The position numbers and the translations under genes were made by a program. A stretch of DNA of 63,086 bases from Thermanaerothrix sp. (GTDB taxonomy: Bacteria > Synergistota > Synergistia > Synergistales > Synergistaceae): contig JAOACP010000010.1 in assembly GCA_026417795.1 (NCBI GenBank), positions 1-63,086 of the forward strand, given 5' to 3'. The notes under the pieces were generated by a model. That model did no database searches. It had not been told where the DNA came from and worked only from the letters and a program-made list of their open reading frames with translations. How positions within the stretch are numbered: the stretch's first letter is position 1; each line of letters starts with the position of its first letter. This document shows, in pieces, positions 31,474-40,487 of this stretch.

Positions 31474-33387
31474 ATGGGTTTCTTCGGTGGGTTGTTTCAT
31501 CGGGGTGGCTTTGTAAGGTCCCTTGAGATGAGGAGGGATCTCGTCTGGTGTCTTTACGTCTGGGCCGCGTTGGTTCTCAAGCTCCTTGCGGTGTGCGGCG
31601 GGGTGGTGGCGGGTTCGTACCGGTATCCACAGGTCCTCTGGCCCACCGTGTTCGGGGCGCTCCCCTTGGCGGGGTTGTCGCTTGTCTTTCCCCGGCGGTT
31701 CCGCCCTTTGGGCATGTTCGTCATAAGCGCCGGCGTTTCCGCCCTCTGCCTTGCGGACCTGCTGTCCTTCCGTTACTACTCGGACCTTTTCACCGTGAGG
31801 AGCCTTGTCTTCGCAGGCCAGCTGGGGGACGTATCCGACTCCGTTTGGGCCCTTTTAACCCCCCAGGACGGGCTCTACCTTTTGGACCTTCCGCTTCTGC
31901 TTGCGGCCGCGGTGGTCAGGCTGCGCAGGACCTCTGCCGACTGCCGGGACGTCCCCGTAAAGGTGAGGGGGGCCTTCGCCGCCCTCTGCCTTTTGGGCTT
32001 TGTGCCATTCCTCTTCCAGAGCGGAATCGCCAAGCTCCGGGTGCCGGGTTACATAAAGGCCATGTGGGACAGGCCGGCGGTGATGATGAGCTTAGGTCCC
32101 GTGGGGTATCACCTGGCGGACCTCATCAACGCGTCGTCGGACCTTTTCTCCTCCAAGGCGGTGGCGGCGGAGGAAGAGGAGGCCCTTGTGGACTGGGCCC
32201 TGAAGCGGGTGGATTCCAAGGCGTCGGATAAGAGGGGCGGCCTGGCCGGTGCCGGCAGGGGGCTCAACCTCATAATGATCCAGGTGGAGGCCCTTCAGGG
32301 TTTTGTGATCGGCAGGTCCGTGGGGGGGCAGGAGATAACCCCCAACCTAAACCGTCTTTCCCGGGAGAGCCTTTACTTCCCCAACGCTTACAACCAAACC
32401 AGCCTGGGCAACAGCGCCGACGCGGAGTTCATGTCCCAGACCTCCATGTTCCCCGCCTCCAAGGGGGTGGCCTACACCCGGTTTTACTCCAACGGGTTCG
32501 AGTCCCTGCCCAAGGCCCTGAAGCGCAACGGCTACTCCACGCTGGCGCTGCACGGCGACAGGGCCTCCTTCTGGAACAGGCATCGGATGTACCCGGCCCT
32601 GGGCTTTGAGCGGTACATCAGCCGGGAGAAGATGCGGTTCGACGAGGCCATAGGGCTGGGGCTTTCGGATAGGAGCTTCTTCGCCCAGGCCTCAGGGATC
32701 TTGGCCCGGGAGAAGGGGCCCTTTTACGCCTTCCTGGTGACCCTTACCAGCCACTACCCGTACTCCTTCGAGGGCATACCCAGGACCCTTAAGCTGGACC
32801 AGGCGATGGAGGGAACCCTTTTGGGGGACTATCTGCAGGCCATCCACTACGCCGACGCCCAGATAGGCATGTTCCTAAGGGACCTCAAATCCCGTGGAAT
32901 CCTGGACCGATCGGTGGTGGTGCTTTACGGGGACCATGTGGCCATCCCCAGCGCCAACAAGGACGAGCTTGGGGCCTTCCTGGGGGAGGACATGGGGGAG
33001 TCGTTCCGCTGGAAGTCCGTCCAGACGGTGCCCCTCATGATACGGCTTCCCCGTGGAAAGGGGGCTCAGGTTGTGGAGATGTCCACGGGACACATGGACA
33101 TAGCCCCCACCGTGGCGTCCATAATGGGGGTGGAGATGCCGCTTCCCTTCGGTCAGGACCTCCTGTCCGCCAAGGTGGGCAACGTGGTCTTCCGCAACGG
33201 CTCCTTCATAAGGGGCAGCGTGCTTGTGGACCCCGCCGCGGGCAGTGCGGTCAGCTTGAGGACCGGAGAGGTGGTGGACTTCAACGCCTACCGCGACGTG
33301 GCCCAGGAGGCCTCGGAGCTTTTGAAGTTCTCGGACCTTCTGCTCGAACATGACATGGTGGAGAGGGTTTGCCAACAGCTTCCTTAG
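31474..33387 (+). CDS. LtaS-like membrane sulfatase-fold transferase with Ser at the nucleophile position
   Basis: A 637-residue protein: four to five N-terminal helices (about residues 25-190), then an extracytoplasmic LtaS/MdoB-type domain. IMIQVEALQGF holds the metal Glu; QTSLGNSADAEF is the nucleophile motif; VVLYGDHVAI and STGHMDIAPT carry the other ligands. LtaS enzymes use Thr in GxGxTSDAE; here the position reads Ser (residue 314). Such enzymes move phosphoglycerol or phosphoethanolamine onto glycolipids or glucans. A diderm would not be expected to make lipoteichoic acid, so an osmoregulated-glucan or lipid decoration is likelier. ATG 31474 is chosen because GGAGGA abuts the alternative ATG at 31465. 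Confidence 0.88.
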   Translation: MGFFGGLFHRGGFVRSLEMRRDLVWCLYVWAALVLKLLAVCGGVVAGSYRYPQVLWPTVFGALPLAGLSLVFPRRFRPLGMFVISAGVSALCLADLLSFRYYSDLFTVRSLVFAGQLGDVSDSVWALLTPQDGLYLLDLPLLLAAAVVRLRRTSADCRDVPVKVRGAFAALCLLGFVPFLFQSGIAKLRVPGYIKAMWDRPAVMMSLGPVGYHLADLINASSDLFSSKAVAAEEEEALVDWALKRVDSKASDKRGGLAGAGRGLNLIMIQVEALQGFVIGRSVGGQEITPNLNRLSRESLYFPNAYNQTSLGNSADAEFMSQTSMFPASKGVAYTRFYSNGFESLPKALKRNGYSTLALHGDRASFWNRHRMYPALGFERYISREKMRFDEAIGLGLSDRSFFAQASGILAREKGPFYAFLVTLTSHYPYSFEGIPRTLKLDQAMEGTLLGDYLQAIHYADAQIGMFLRDLKSRGILDRSVVVLYGDHVAIPSANKDELGAFLGEDMGESFRWKSVQTVPLMIRLPRGKGAQVVEMSTGHMDIAPTVASIMGVEMPLPFGQDLLSAKVGNVVFRNGSFIRGSVLVDPAAGSAVSLRTGEVVDFNAYRDVAQEASELLKFSDLLLEHDMVERVCQQLP

Positions 33388-33499
33388 GTGTAAAATACTT
33401 CGTCCCCTTAGGGTTCAAGTGCGGAGAGGGAGATTGAGAGACTTATCCCCGGTGTGGGGAACTTATTGTCAGGTCTACGGAACGGAGGGCGTGTGACCC

Positions 33500-34819
33500 A
33501 TGAGCGGTGAGGAGATGATGTACTTTGCCATATGGTGGGGGTGGTGGCTGGTTCAGTGCTGCCTTTACCTGCTGTTCGGCCTGCTGATAGCCGACGGGGT
33601 GTATCAGTTTATAGTCAGCTTTAGAGGGTGGTGGACCCCAAAGGAGCCTCCCAAGGCCTCTCGATACAGGAGGTTTGCGGTTTTGATCCCCGCCCACAAC
33701 GAGGCCAGGGTGATAGGCCCCCTTTTGGAGAGCCTTAACGCCCAGGACTACCCCAAGGGCTGCTACCGGGTCTTCGTGTCCTGCGACAACTGCAGCGACG
33801 ACACCGCCCAGGTGGCGGAGTCCTACGGGGCCACGGCGCTCATAAGGCACGACACCACCAAGAGCGGCAAGACCTGGAACGTCCGTTGGGCCCTGACCCA
33901 GATCCCCATGGACGAGGTGGACGCCCTGGTGATGTTCGACGCGGACAACCTGGCGGCGGGGGACTTTTTAAGCCGCATGAACGACTACATGGAGGCCCAC
34001 CCGGAGGCGGAGGCGGTGCAGGGGGTTCTTGACGTCAAGAACCCGGACGACAACTGGCTCACCAAGGCCTACGCCTTGGCGTACTGGTACACCAACCGGT
34101 TCTGGCAGCTGGCCCGGTCCAACTGGGGGCTTTCCTGCACCCTGGGGGGCACCGGCCTTGTGATAAGGTCCTCCACCTTGCGCCGCATAGGTTGGAACCT
34201 GGAGAGCCTCACCGAGGACCTTGAGATGTCCACCCGCCTCATCCTCTCCGGCAGCCGGGTCCACTGGAACGAGCACGCGGTGGTCTACGACGAGAAGCCC
34301 CTGGACTACCGGATATCGGTCCGTCAGAGGACCCGATGGATGCAGGGGCACTACTGGGTTTGCTGGAGGTACGGCATGGAGGCCCTCAGGATGTTCATGA
34401 GGACCCGTAGGGTCCAGTACCTGGATCTGTTCCTCTACCTCTTGGCCCCCGCCAAGGCCTGCATATCCCTGATCGCCATGTTCGCCGGCATGGTATACAC
34501 GGTGGTGAACAACGCCATCCTCTTTCCCACCCTTGAGAGCAAGGCCCCCACGTCCCCCCTGGAGTGGCTGGCCTTCGTGGGGCTGCCGGTGGCCATGATA
34601 CTGGGCCACTGCTTCTTCGTGGCCCTGGTGGGGCCCTCCATGCACCGGCGCCGGCTCTGCTTGAGCTACGTCAAGGACGTGTTCGGCTACTTCCTGTTCG
34701 GCCTTACTTGGATACCCATACTGTTCAAGGCGGCGTTCCTGGCGAAACACCAGGGGGTTTGGGTGAAGACCGAGCACACCAGGAGCATATCCATAGAGCA
34801 GCTGGCCCGGAGGAACTGA
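33500..34819 (+). CDS. Processive family 2 glycosyltransferase (membrane)
   Basis: The 439-residue protein has an N-terminal helix pair (about 8-40), a GT2 catalytic domain and C-terminal helices (about 305-415). The four motifs of polymerising GT2 enzymes are intact: the SCDNCSDD substrate site, DAD at 147-149, the TED base (Glu239-Asp240) and QRTRW at 276-280. This resembles poly-N-acetylglucosamine or hyaluronan-type synthases rather than BcsA, since no PilZ domain is present. It begins 112 nt after the LtaS-like gene and ends in a strong terminator. The two may build and decorate an envelope polymer together. Confidence 0.88.
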   Translation: MSGEEMMYFAIWWGWWLVQCCLYLLFGLLIADGVYQFIVSFRGWWTPKEPPKASRYRRFAVLIPAHNEARVIGPLLESLNAQDYPKGCYRVFVSCDNCSDDTAQVAESYGATALIRHDTTKSGKTWNVRWALTQIPMDEVDALVMFDADNLAAGDFLSRMNDYMEAHPEAEAVQGVLDVKNPDDNWLTKAYALAYWYTNRFWQLARSNWGLSCTLGGTGLVIRSSTLRRIGWNLESLTEDLEMSTRLILSGSRVHWNEHAVVYDEKPLDYRISVRQRTRWMQGHYWVCWRYGMEALRMFMRTRRVQYLDLFLYLLAPAKACISLIAMFAGMVYTVVNNAILFPTLESKAPTSPLEWLAFVGLPVAMILGHCFFVALVGPSMHRRRLCLSYVKDVFGYFLFGLTWIPILFKAAFLAKHQGVWVKTEHTRSISIEQLARRN

Positions 34820-34890
34820 GGTGCCTTCGGCCTTTAGCCGGGATCCTGTGTTCACCTGGCCAAGCTTCAGGCGCTGAATTAAAGGTTGAC

Positions 34891-34922
34891 AAGCGGAGGG
34901 CATCGCCCTCCGCTTTATTTTT
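34891..34922 (+). terminator. Intrinsic terminator after the glycosyltransferase gene
   Basis: Perfect 11-bp stem AAGCGGAGGGC (34891-34901) with GCCCTCCGCTT (34905-34915), triloop ATC, followed by TATTTTTG. Confidence 0.92.
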
Positions 34923-35034
34923 GCGGTTTATATGGTGAATAAACGGAGGGGGTTTGACTATATCGGTTGGCTTGTGCATTATATTCTGCATAGGTTGCGG
35001 TGAAGCTCGAATACGTGAAAGGAGGGTTTTCATC

Positions 35035-36024
35035 ATGAGGTACAGGTCTTTGGCTTTGGTCGTTTCTTTGTTGCTGGGATTGTGGGTTCCGTCCCAATCA
35101 TTCGGGGCGGGGAAGTTCATCACCATAGTGACCGGCAGCACCGGCGGAACATACTACCCGGTGGGAACCATACTGGCCAACCACTTTAACCAGGCCTTGG
35201 GCGCCAAGGGGTACAAGTGGTCCGCCCAGAGCAGCGGCGGCACCGCGGAGAACCTGGAGATGCTGAGGAAGAAGGAGGCCGAGATGGCCATAGCCATGTC
35301 AAACCTCACGGGCTTCGCCTACACCGGGACGGTGCGCTACGAGGGCAAGCGCATCGAGAACGTGAGGTACGTGATGGGGCTTTGGCCCGACGTGACCCAG
35401 TTCGTGGTGAGGGCGGACTCCAAGATATCCACCTGGAAGGACATGAAGGGCAAGAAGATAGCGGTGGGTCCCGCCGCTTCCGGCACCGAGTTCTCAAGCC
35501 GGGTGTTGCTCAAGGCCCTTGGGGGGCTTGAGTTCAGCGACATAGTGCCCGAGAGGGTGGGCTACACCGAGGCCTCCCAGGCGCTCCAGAACGGACAGAT
35601 TGACGGGTTTAACGCCGAGGCGGGGATCCCAACCGGGGCGGTGGCGGAGCTCCTGGCCAGCAGGACCAAGGTGAAGTTCCTGGAGTTCTCCGACGACGAC
35701 ATGCAGAAGCTACGCAAGGAGGCCCCCTTCTACTACAGGGTTGTGGTCCCGGCGAACACCTACCCCAAGCAGGACAAGCCCCTGATGTTGGCGGGGGTGA
35801 AGTCCGCCCTCATAGTTGACAAGAGCGTGCCGGACCAGGTGGTCTACGACATGCTGAAGGTCATCTACGACAACAAGGACAAGATGCAGAAGGAGCACGC
35901 CGCCTTCACCAAGATAGACTACGAAAAGCCGTTGGACGGCCTTTTCGGAGCTCCCCTGCACCCCGGAGCCGTGAAGTTCTTCATGGACAGGGGGATAAAG
36001 GTTCCTCCGAAGCTCCTTCCCTGA
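35035..36024 (+). CDS. TAXI family TRAP transporter substrate-binding protein
   Basis: The 329-residue periplasmic binding protein has a signal peptide (MRYRSLALVVSLLLGLWVPS, cleavage near SFGAG) and the TAXI-family blocks ITIVTGSTGGTYYPVG, GTAENLEMLRKKEAEMAIAMS, KIAVGPAASGTEFSSRVLL and DGFNAEAGIPTGAV. TAXI proteins feed fused 4TM/12TM permeases with organic acids such as glutamate or related compounds; the ligand is not predictable here. ATG 35035 follows AAAGGAGGG at 8 nt; the open frame from 34954 is leader. The permease gene lies beyond an intercistronic hairpin. Confidence 0.93.
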   Translation: MRYRSLALVVSLLLGLWVPSQSFGAGKFITIVTGSTGGTYYPVGTILANHFNQALGAKGYKWSAQSSGGTAENLEMLRKKEAEMAIAMSNLTGFAYTGTVRYEGKRIENVRYVMGLWPDVTQFVVRADSKISTWKDMKGKKIAVGPAASGTEFSSRVLLKALGGLEFSDIVPERVGYTEASQALQNGQIDGFNAEAGIPTGAVAELLASRTKVKFLEFSDDDMQKLRKEAPFYYRVVVPANTYPKQDKPLMLAGVKSALIVDKSVPDQVVYDMLKVIYDNKDKMQKEHAAFTKIDYEKPLDGLFGAPLHPGAVKFFMDRGIKVPPKLLP

Positions 36025-36050
36025 TGATTTGTTCGCACCGGAGGTTTAAG

Positions 36051-36079
36051 AAGGTCCGGGGGATGTCCCCCGGACCTTT
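36051..36079 (+). terminator. Intercistronic attenuator between binding protein and permease
   Basis: Perfect 12-bp stem AAGGTCCGGGGG (36051-36062) with CCCCCGGACCTT (36067-36078), loop ATGT, with only a weak T-run afterwards. Its place between a binding-protein gene and its permease suggests partial termination or 3'-end protection that gives excess binding protein. Confidence 0.75.
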
Positions 36080-36120
36080 AAGATATTCGGTCTTTTTACA
36101 GGAAACGGAGGTAATCCATT

Positions 36121-38037
36121 TTGATTAAGCTGGCCAAGCTTTTATCTCCCTTTGAAAGCCTCCCGTTGAGGAGCTTTGATGGGCCCCTCGCCAAATGGAC
36201 GGCCCTTTTCGCGGTGGCCATATCGCTGGTTCACTGTTGGATGAACACCGTGGGGGTCATGATGACCATAAAGATGAACGCCATACACCTGGGGACCCTT
36301 ATGGCCCTCACGTTCATCCTCTGTCCCGCACTGCCTTCGTCTCCCATGAAGAGGCCCTCTGGGCCGGATCTTGTCATGGCGGCATTCTCCCTGTTCTCCG
36401 CGGGTTACATGATCATGAGGTATGACCATCTCCTGGCGCTCAACATGGAACCCTCCGGCATGGATCTTTGGATGGCCGCGGCGATAATGGTGGTTTTAAC
36501 CGAGGCCAGCAGGAGGTCCGTGGGGATCCCTTTGACGCTGCTCAGCCTGTTCTTCCTGGGTTACACCCGTTTCGGGCCCTATTTCCCGGGGCTTTTCGCC
36601 CACCGGGGGTTCAACTGGGAGAGGATACTGGTCAGGATGGTCTTCACCGACGAGGGCATATACGGCACCACCCTCACGGTTTCAGCCACCTACGTCTTCA
36701 TGTTCATCCTCTTCGGGTCGTTCCTTGCCGCCACCAGGACCAGCGAGTTCTTCAACGACCTTGCCATGGCCCTGGCGGGGAGGTACCGGGGCGGACCCGC
36801 TAAGGTGTCCGTCATAGCCTCCGCCCTTATGGGCACCATCTCCGGCAGCGCCCAGGCCAACGTGGCCACCACCGGAGCTTTCACCATACCGCTTATGAAG
36901 AAGATAGGTTACCCGGACTACTTCGCGGGAGCGGTGGAGGCCTCCGCCAGCACCGGCGGCATTCTCATGCCCCCCATAATGGGGGCATCGGCCTTCATAA
37001 TGAGCTCCTTCCTGGGGATACCCTACGTCAAGATAATGGTGGCCGGTTTTGCCCCCGCCATACTGTACTTCCTTGGCATAATGTTCATGGTGGACCTCAA
37101 GGCCAAACGCCAGGGGATGAAGGGGCTGCCCGAGGACGAGGTGCCGCCCCTTTCCAAGACCATGAAGGAGAGGGGCCACATGATGATACCCTTGGCCTTC
37201 ATAATGTACATGTTGGTGGCCGGTTACACCCCACTTTTCTCCGCCATGGCGGGGCTTGTGGCCATAATAGTGGTCTCCTCTTTAAGGCCCACCACCAGGA
37301 TGAGCCTTAAGGACGCCTTGGGGGCCCTGGAGGATGGGGCCAAGAGCTCCGCCTCCGTGGCGGTGTCCTGCGCCATAGTGGGTTTTATCGTCGGGGCCGT
37401 TGGCATGACCGGTCTTGGGCAGGTCATAGCCATGAACATAATGCACCTCTCCGGCGGGATGCTTTGGGCGTCGCTTTTGCTTTGCATGATAGCGTCCATA
37501 GTGCTTGGGATGGGGCTTCCCTCCACCGCCTGCTACATAGTGGTGGCCACCATCGCCGCCCCGGCCCTTCAGGGGATGGGGGTTCCCCCATTGGCGGCCC
37601 ACTTCTTCGCCTTCTACTACGGCACCCTATCGGGGGTTGTGCCGCCCGTGGCCCTCACGAGTTTCACCGCCGCGGGACTTTCGGGGGGGCGCCCTTCCAA
37701 GGTGGCCCTCATGGGGCTCTTCCTTGCCTCCTCGGGGCTCATACTCCCCTTCTTCTTCGTGTACAACCCGGTGCTCCTGCTGGTGGAGTTCTCCTGGCTT
37801 AATTTCCTGGAGGTGTTCGCCGTGGCCGCCATGGGCATACTGTTCCTTTCCTGCGCCTTCATAGGCACCGGCCTTTCCGATATGACCTGGTGGGAGAGGG
37901 TGTTGTTCCTGCTGTCCGGCGTGGTGTTGGTCTATCCAAAGGGGGCGGGGTTCAAGGTGGCCCTTGTGGCGGTGGCGGTTACCGCTTCCCTGCACTGGCT
38001 GCTTACGGTCAAGAGGAGGTCTTTCCAAGTCTCATGA
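36121..38037 (+). CDS. TRAP transporter fused permease (4TM/12TM)
   Basis: A 638-residue, highly hydrophobic protein fusing the small DctQ-like (about residues 1-130) and large DctM-like (about 150-600) subunits, the form paired with TAXI binding proteins. Signatures include GTISGSAQANVATTGAFTIP, GYPDYFAGAVEASASTGGIL, MPPIMGASAFIM and ILGMGLPSTACYIVVA-type segments. It uses an ion gradient for uptake. TTG 36121 is the start, GGAGG lying 10 nt upstream. The gene ends before a 32-nt perfect palindrome. Confidence 0.95.
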   Translation: MIKLAKLLSPFESLPLRSFDGPLAKWTALFAVAISLVHCWMNTVGVMMTIKMNAIHLGTLMALTFILCPALPSSPMKRPSGPDLVMAAFSLFSAGYMIMRYDHLLALNMEPSGMDLWMAAAIMVVLTEASRRSVGIPLTLLSLFFLGYTRFGPYFPGLFAHRGFNWERILVRMVFTDEGIYGTTLTVSATYVFMFILFGSFLAATRTSEFFNDLAMALAGRYRGGPAKVSVIASALMGTISGSAQANVATTGAFTIPLMKKIGYPDYFAGAVEASASTGGILMPPIMGASAFIMSSFLGIPYVKIMVAGFAPAILYFLGIMFMVDLKAKRQGMKGLPEDEVPPLSKTMKERGHMMIPLAFIMYMLVAGYTPLFSAMAGLVAIIVVSSLRPTTRMSLKDALGALEDGAKSSASVAVSCAIVGFIVGAVGMTGLGQVIAMNIMHLSGGMLWASLLLCMIASIVLGMGLPSTACYIVVATIAAPALQGMGVPPLAAHFFAFYYGTLSGVVPPVALTSFTAAGLSGGRPSKVALMGLFLASSGLILPFFFVYNPVLLLVEFSWLNFLEVFAVAAMGILFLSCAFIGTGLSDMTWWERVLFLLSGVVLVYPKGAGFKVALVAVAVTASLHWLLTVKRRSFQVS

Positions 38038-38069
38038 GGGCTTAGGGGCTTTGACGTGCCGGTTGCTGC

Positions 38070-38106
38070 CTAAAAATCCAGGGGGCCCCGCGGGGCCCCC
38101 TGGATT
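38070..38106 (-). terminator. Perfect 32-nt palindrome, terminator for the minus-strand CsgG-like operon
   Basis: 38075-38106 is a perfect palindrome, AATCCAGGGGGCCCCG followed by its exact reverse complement. Read on the minus strand the stem is followed by TTTTTAGG (38076-38069), a usable U-tract. On the plus strand there is none, so it mainly serves the genes at 38136-39921. Confidence 0.8.
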
Positions 38107-38135
38107 CGAAGTCCCATTCTTGAGACGTGGTTCTT

Positions 38136-38966
38136 TCACTGGAAGGTGGCCACCACCACCCCTCCCTGGGAGGCCGCGGACTTTATCCCCGGTACGGCCT
38201 TTACGGCGGAGGCGAGATCCCCCAAGGCGCCGCCGAAGCTTACGGATATGGAGGCCCTGCCGCCCCCGTAGGAGGTCACCGCCGCCTCGGACGTGGCGGG
38301 GTGCTTCTGGATGGACTCCAACACGGCGTTAACCGCCTGGAAGTCGCTCACGTTCATCAGCTGCACCACCACCTTGTGGTATGCTGACGGAGCCTTTGAA
38401 CCGTGGATGGTCTGTCCTTGGCCGGAGATCAGCTTTCTTGCCAGGTCCTGGGCCGCCGCCTCCACCGCCTTCTGGGAGGCCTCGTCAGGGGTTCCACCCA
38501 GCTGCTTGGAGCTGCTCATCTCGCTCAGCAGGTACTTGCCGTCCTGGGTTGAGTAGCCCTGAAGGGTCACCGTGGCGGTGGCGGTGTACGTGCCGAAGTC
38601 GTTCTTCACCGCCTCGGCCAAGGTGGCCTTCCCCACCAGGAATATCCTAACGTCGTAGACCTTCCCCAGCTCCCTTATGGCCTTCGCGTTGCCGGTCATG
38701 AGAAGCTCCGAACGCTTATCCCGTTTTATCCTTTCCACCTGGGCGGCGTTCACCACCGGGTAACCGTTCTCTATGAGGGCCTTTGTTATCACCGTGGAGG
38801 AGGTGTCCACCGCCAGGTTCTCCCGGAAAAGCCCGCTGGCCTCCTCGAATATCACCACCGCTATGCGCTTGTGCTGGGGCAGCATGGCTCCGAAGGCCAA
38901 GGACGCGCCAAAGAGGCAAGCCAGGGCCGCGATGCCGAAGGATTTCAAAGCTTTCAATCGGAACAC
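38136..38966 (-). CDS. Exported protein of unknown function, partner of a CsgG-like protein
   Basis: A 276-residue protein with a signal peptide (SFGIAALACLFGASLAFG) and no lipobox. The first half (KRIAVVIFEEASGLFRENL, ALIENGYPVVNAAQVERIKR, AIRELGKVYDVRIFLVGKAT) parallels the CsgG/TolB-N-like fold in which a nucleus 'xxAVxxF' strand is followed by 'G.xVVxxxxVExI'. The second half (VVVQLMNVSDFQAVNAVLES, KAVPGIKSAASQGGVVVATF) looks like a separate ferredoxin-like or FlgT-type domain. It follows the CsgG-like gene by 25 nt in one operon. Specific function is not known; an outer-envelope assembly factor is a guess from the neighbour. Confidence 0.75.
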   Translation of the reverse strand: MFRLKALKSFGIAALACLFGASLAFGAMLPQHKRIAVVIFEEASGLFRENLAVDTSSTVITKALIENGYPVVNAAQVERIKRDKRSELLMTGNAKAIRELGKVYDVRIFLVGKATLAEAVKNDFGTYTATATVTLQGYSTQDGKYLLSEMSSSKQLGGTPDEASQKAVEAAAQDLARKLISGQGQTIHGSKAPSAYHKVVVQLMNVSDFQAVNAVLESIQKHPATSEAAVTSYGGGRASISVSFGGALGDLASAVKAVPGIKSAASQGGVVVATFQ

Positions 38967-38991
38967 CCCCTTGCGGGTAAGATGTCGTAGC

Positions 38992-39921
38992 CTACCTTAT
39001 GCCGATCTTGAAGCTCTCCACGTCCCCCCAGTAGGGTATGACCTTGTCGCCTCGGCGGACGTCGACGCCCTTTATGAGGTTGCCCTTGGAGTAGCTGGGG
39101 TTCACCTCGGTTATCTGGATGAGCCCCAGGGGTATCTTCTCCACGTCCAATATCTCCCCCTTAAGTCCCAGCACCGGGCTTCCCTCGGCGTAGACCATGA
39201 AGATCTGCCCCGGCTGCACACCACCGTTGTTCATCCCAGCGTCTATGGTGACCACCTTGGCCATCTCGGAGAGCACGTTGTAGGGCTTGACCTTGATGGC
39301 GGAGCCCGCCTTGGCCTTTATCTGGTCCACCACCTTGGTTACCGCCTTGTAAGTGGCCTGCCCCAGGAGGCCTCCCGCCTTGCCGGTGCCGAACACCGCG
39401 GAGTCGTAGGCCAGCCCCCCCTGGGTTTGGTTGGCCGCCCCCTCGGATTTGGCGGTTAGGACTATCTCCCCGGTGGCGGCGTTGATGAGCCTCACGTCCA
39501 AGGTAACGTAGGCGGTCTCGGAGCCCACCGCCACCCCGCTGAACCCTGCAAAGGGGAGGGGTATCACGCCGCCGGAGGCCTCGTACTTATACTGGGTCAC
39601 GGAGCCGGTTATTAGGTAGTCCGCCCCGAGCATCTTGCCCATCTGCACCGCCGCGGTGGGGTCCATGAGCCCTTGGGCGGACATGCGCTGCTCCGCCGCC
39701 ACCTGGTCGAGCCTTGAACGCTCCACCACCGAGAAGAGGCCGGTGTTGAAGAGCTCCGTGGTCATCATGTCCGCTATGGCCCCCGCGGGGGCTCCGGCGC
39801 CGGAGTTGTCCTGAAAGCTCAGCACCGCCACCCGGGTCTTGGCCTGGGCGGCCGGGACCAGGGTGAGGATGACCCCTAACGCCAACAACGCGCGGCTGAA
39901 CTTGCTTCCCCAATTCGGCAT
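38992..39921 (-). CDS. CsgG family exported protein
   Basis: The 309-residue protein has a signal peptide (SRALLALGVILTLVPAAQA) and a CsgG domain: TRVAVLSFQDNSGAG, DMMTTELFNTGLFSVVERSRLDQVAAEQ, AVQMGKMLGADYLITGSVT and TLDVRLINAATGEIV. CsgG forms the outer-membrane pore for curli, but this family also includes many periplasmic proteins of unknown role. There is no lipobox cysteine, unlike true CsgG, so the pore role is doubtful. ATG 39921 follows GGAGG. No curlin-like gene is nearby. Confidence 0.85.
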   Translation of the reverse strand: MPNWGSKFSRALLALGVILTLVPAAQAKTRVAVLSFQDNSGAGAPAGAIADMMTTELFNTGLFSVVERSRLDQVAAEQRMSAQGLMDPTAAVQMGKMLGADYLITGSVTQYKYEASGGVIPLPFAGFSGVAVGSETAYVTLDVRLINAATGEIVLTAKSEGAANQTQGGLAYDSAVFGTGKAGGLLGQATYKAVTKVVDQIKAKAGSAIKVKPYNVLSEMAKVVTIDAGMNNGGVQPGQIFMVYAEGSPVLGLKGEILDVEKIPLGLIQITEVNPSYSKGNLIKGVDVRRGDKVIPYWGDVESFKIGIR

Positions 39922-39948
39922 GGGCACCACCTCCAATTTTTATTCCAA

Positions 39949-39957
39949 ATTATAACA
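39949..39957 (-). promoter_or_regulatory. Extended -10 promoter for the CsgG-like operon
   Basis: On the minus strand the sequence reads TGTTATAAT (39957-39949), an extended -10 element, 28 nt before the ATG, with an AT-rich upstream stretch but no recognisable -35. Confidence 0.5.
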
Positions 39958-40186
39958 TTTTACTAATGATTTTGCGCTGGGTGCCCCGGTCGATTTTTAT
40001 GGGTTTGCCGCACCCCCGCCGCTCCTTTGAGCCCTTTAGGCGGGGGGATTACCTTTCCCGTGGCTCGTAGCTTTTTATAGCAGGGGGTTGGGGATCTTAA
40101 CCGGCGCAGCGCCAAGTGGGGCGGTTTGGAAGGCAGCCGAAGGGTTGCCCCGATTTAGCGGGATAAAGCGCAAGGGATTAAAAATT

Positions 40187-40220
40187 AAAAAAAGACGGGA
40201 GACCCCTTGGGGTCCCCCGC
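40187..40220 (-). terminator. Intrinsic terminator of the ferredoxin gene
   Basis: On the minus strand CGGGGGACCCC and GGGGTCTCCCG (40219-40196) form a stem with an AA loop and one asymmetric pair, followed by TCTTTTTTTAATTTTT. Confidence 0.9.
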
Positions 40221-40236
40221 GGCGGTGCTTACCGAC

Positions 40237-40410
40237 CTACTGGGAGATGGCGCTCACCGGGCAGGTGGCCACGCAGGCGCCGCACTCCACGCAGCTGTCG
40301 GGGTTGACCTCCGCCTTGCCGTCCACCATGGAGATGGCGGAGGTGGGGCACACGCCCACGCAAGCTTCGCAACCCACGCAGGTATCCTTGTCCACTACAG
40401 CCTTGGCCAT
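40237..40410 (-). CDS. 2[4Fe-4S] ferredoxin
   Basis: A short gene of 58 codons encoding a 57-residue clostridial-type ferredoxin: MAKAVVDKDTCVGCEACVGV begins the protein, giving CVGCEACVGVCP and CVECGACVATCP, two complete Cx2Cx2Cx3CP cluster motifs. It is the cytoplasmic electron carrier that links oxo-acid oxidoreductases such as the iorAB product to Rnf. ATG 40410 is preceded by GGAGGAG. It is monocistronic with its own promoter and terminator. Confidence 0.95.
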   Translation of the reverse strand: MAKAVVDKDTCVGCEACVGVCPTSAISMVDGKAEVNPDSCVECGACVATCPVSAISQ

Positions 40411-40458
40411 TTTCGCTCCTCCTCTTCGCTGGGATGGGCTTCCATGAAGCCGTTACCA

Positions 40459-40487
40459 ATTTTAACCGTTGAACCGCCATGCCACAA
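40459..40487 (-). promoter_or_regulatory. Promoter of the ferredoxin gene
   Basis: On the minus strand TTGTGG (40487-40482), 17 nt, TAAAAT (40464-40459), about 50 nt before the ATG. Two direct repeats TCAACGGTT overlap its edges (see the repeat entry). Confidence 0.6.
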
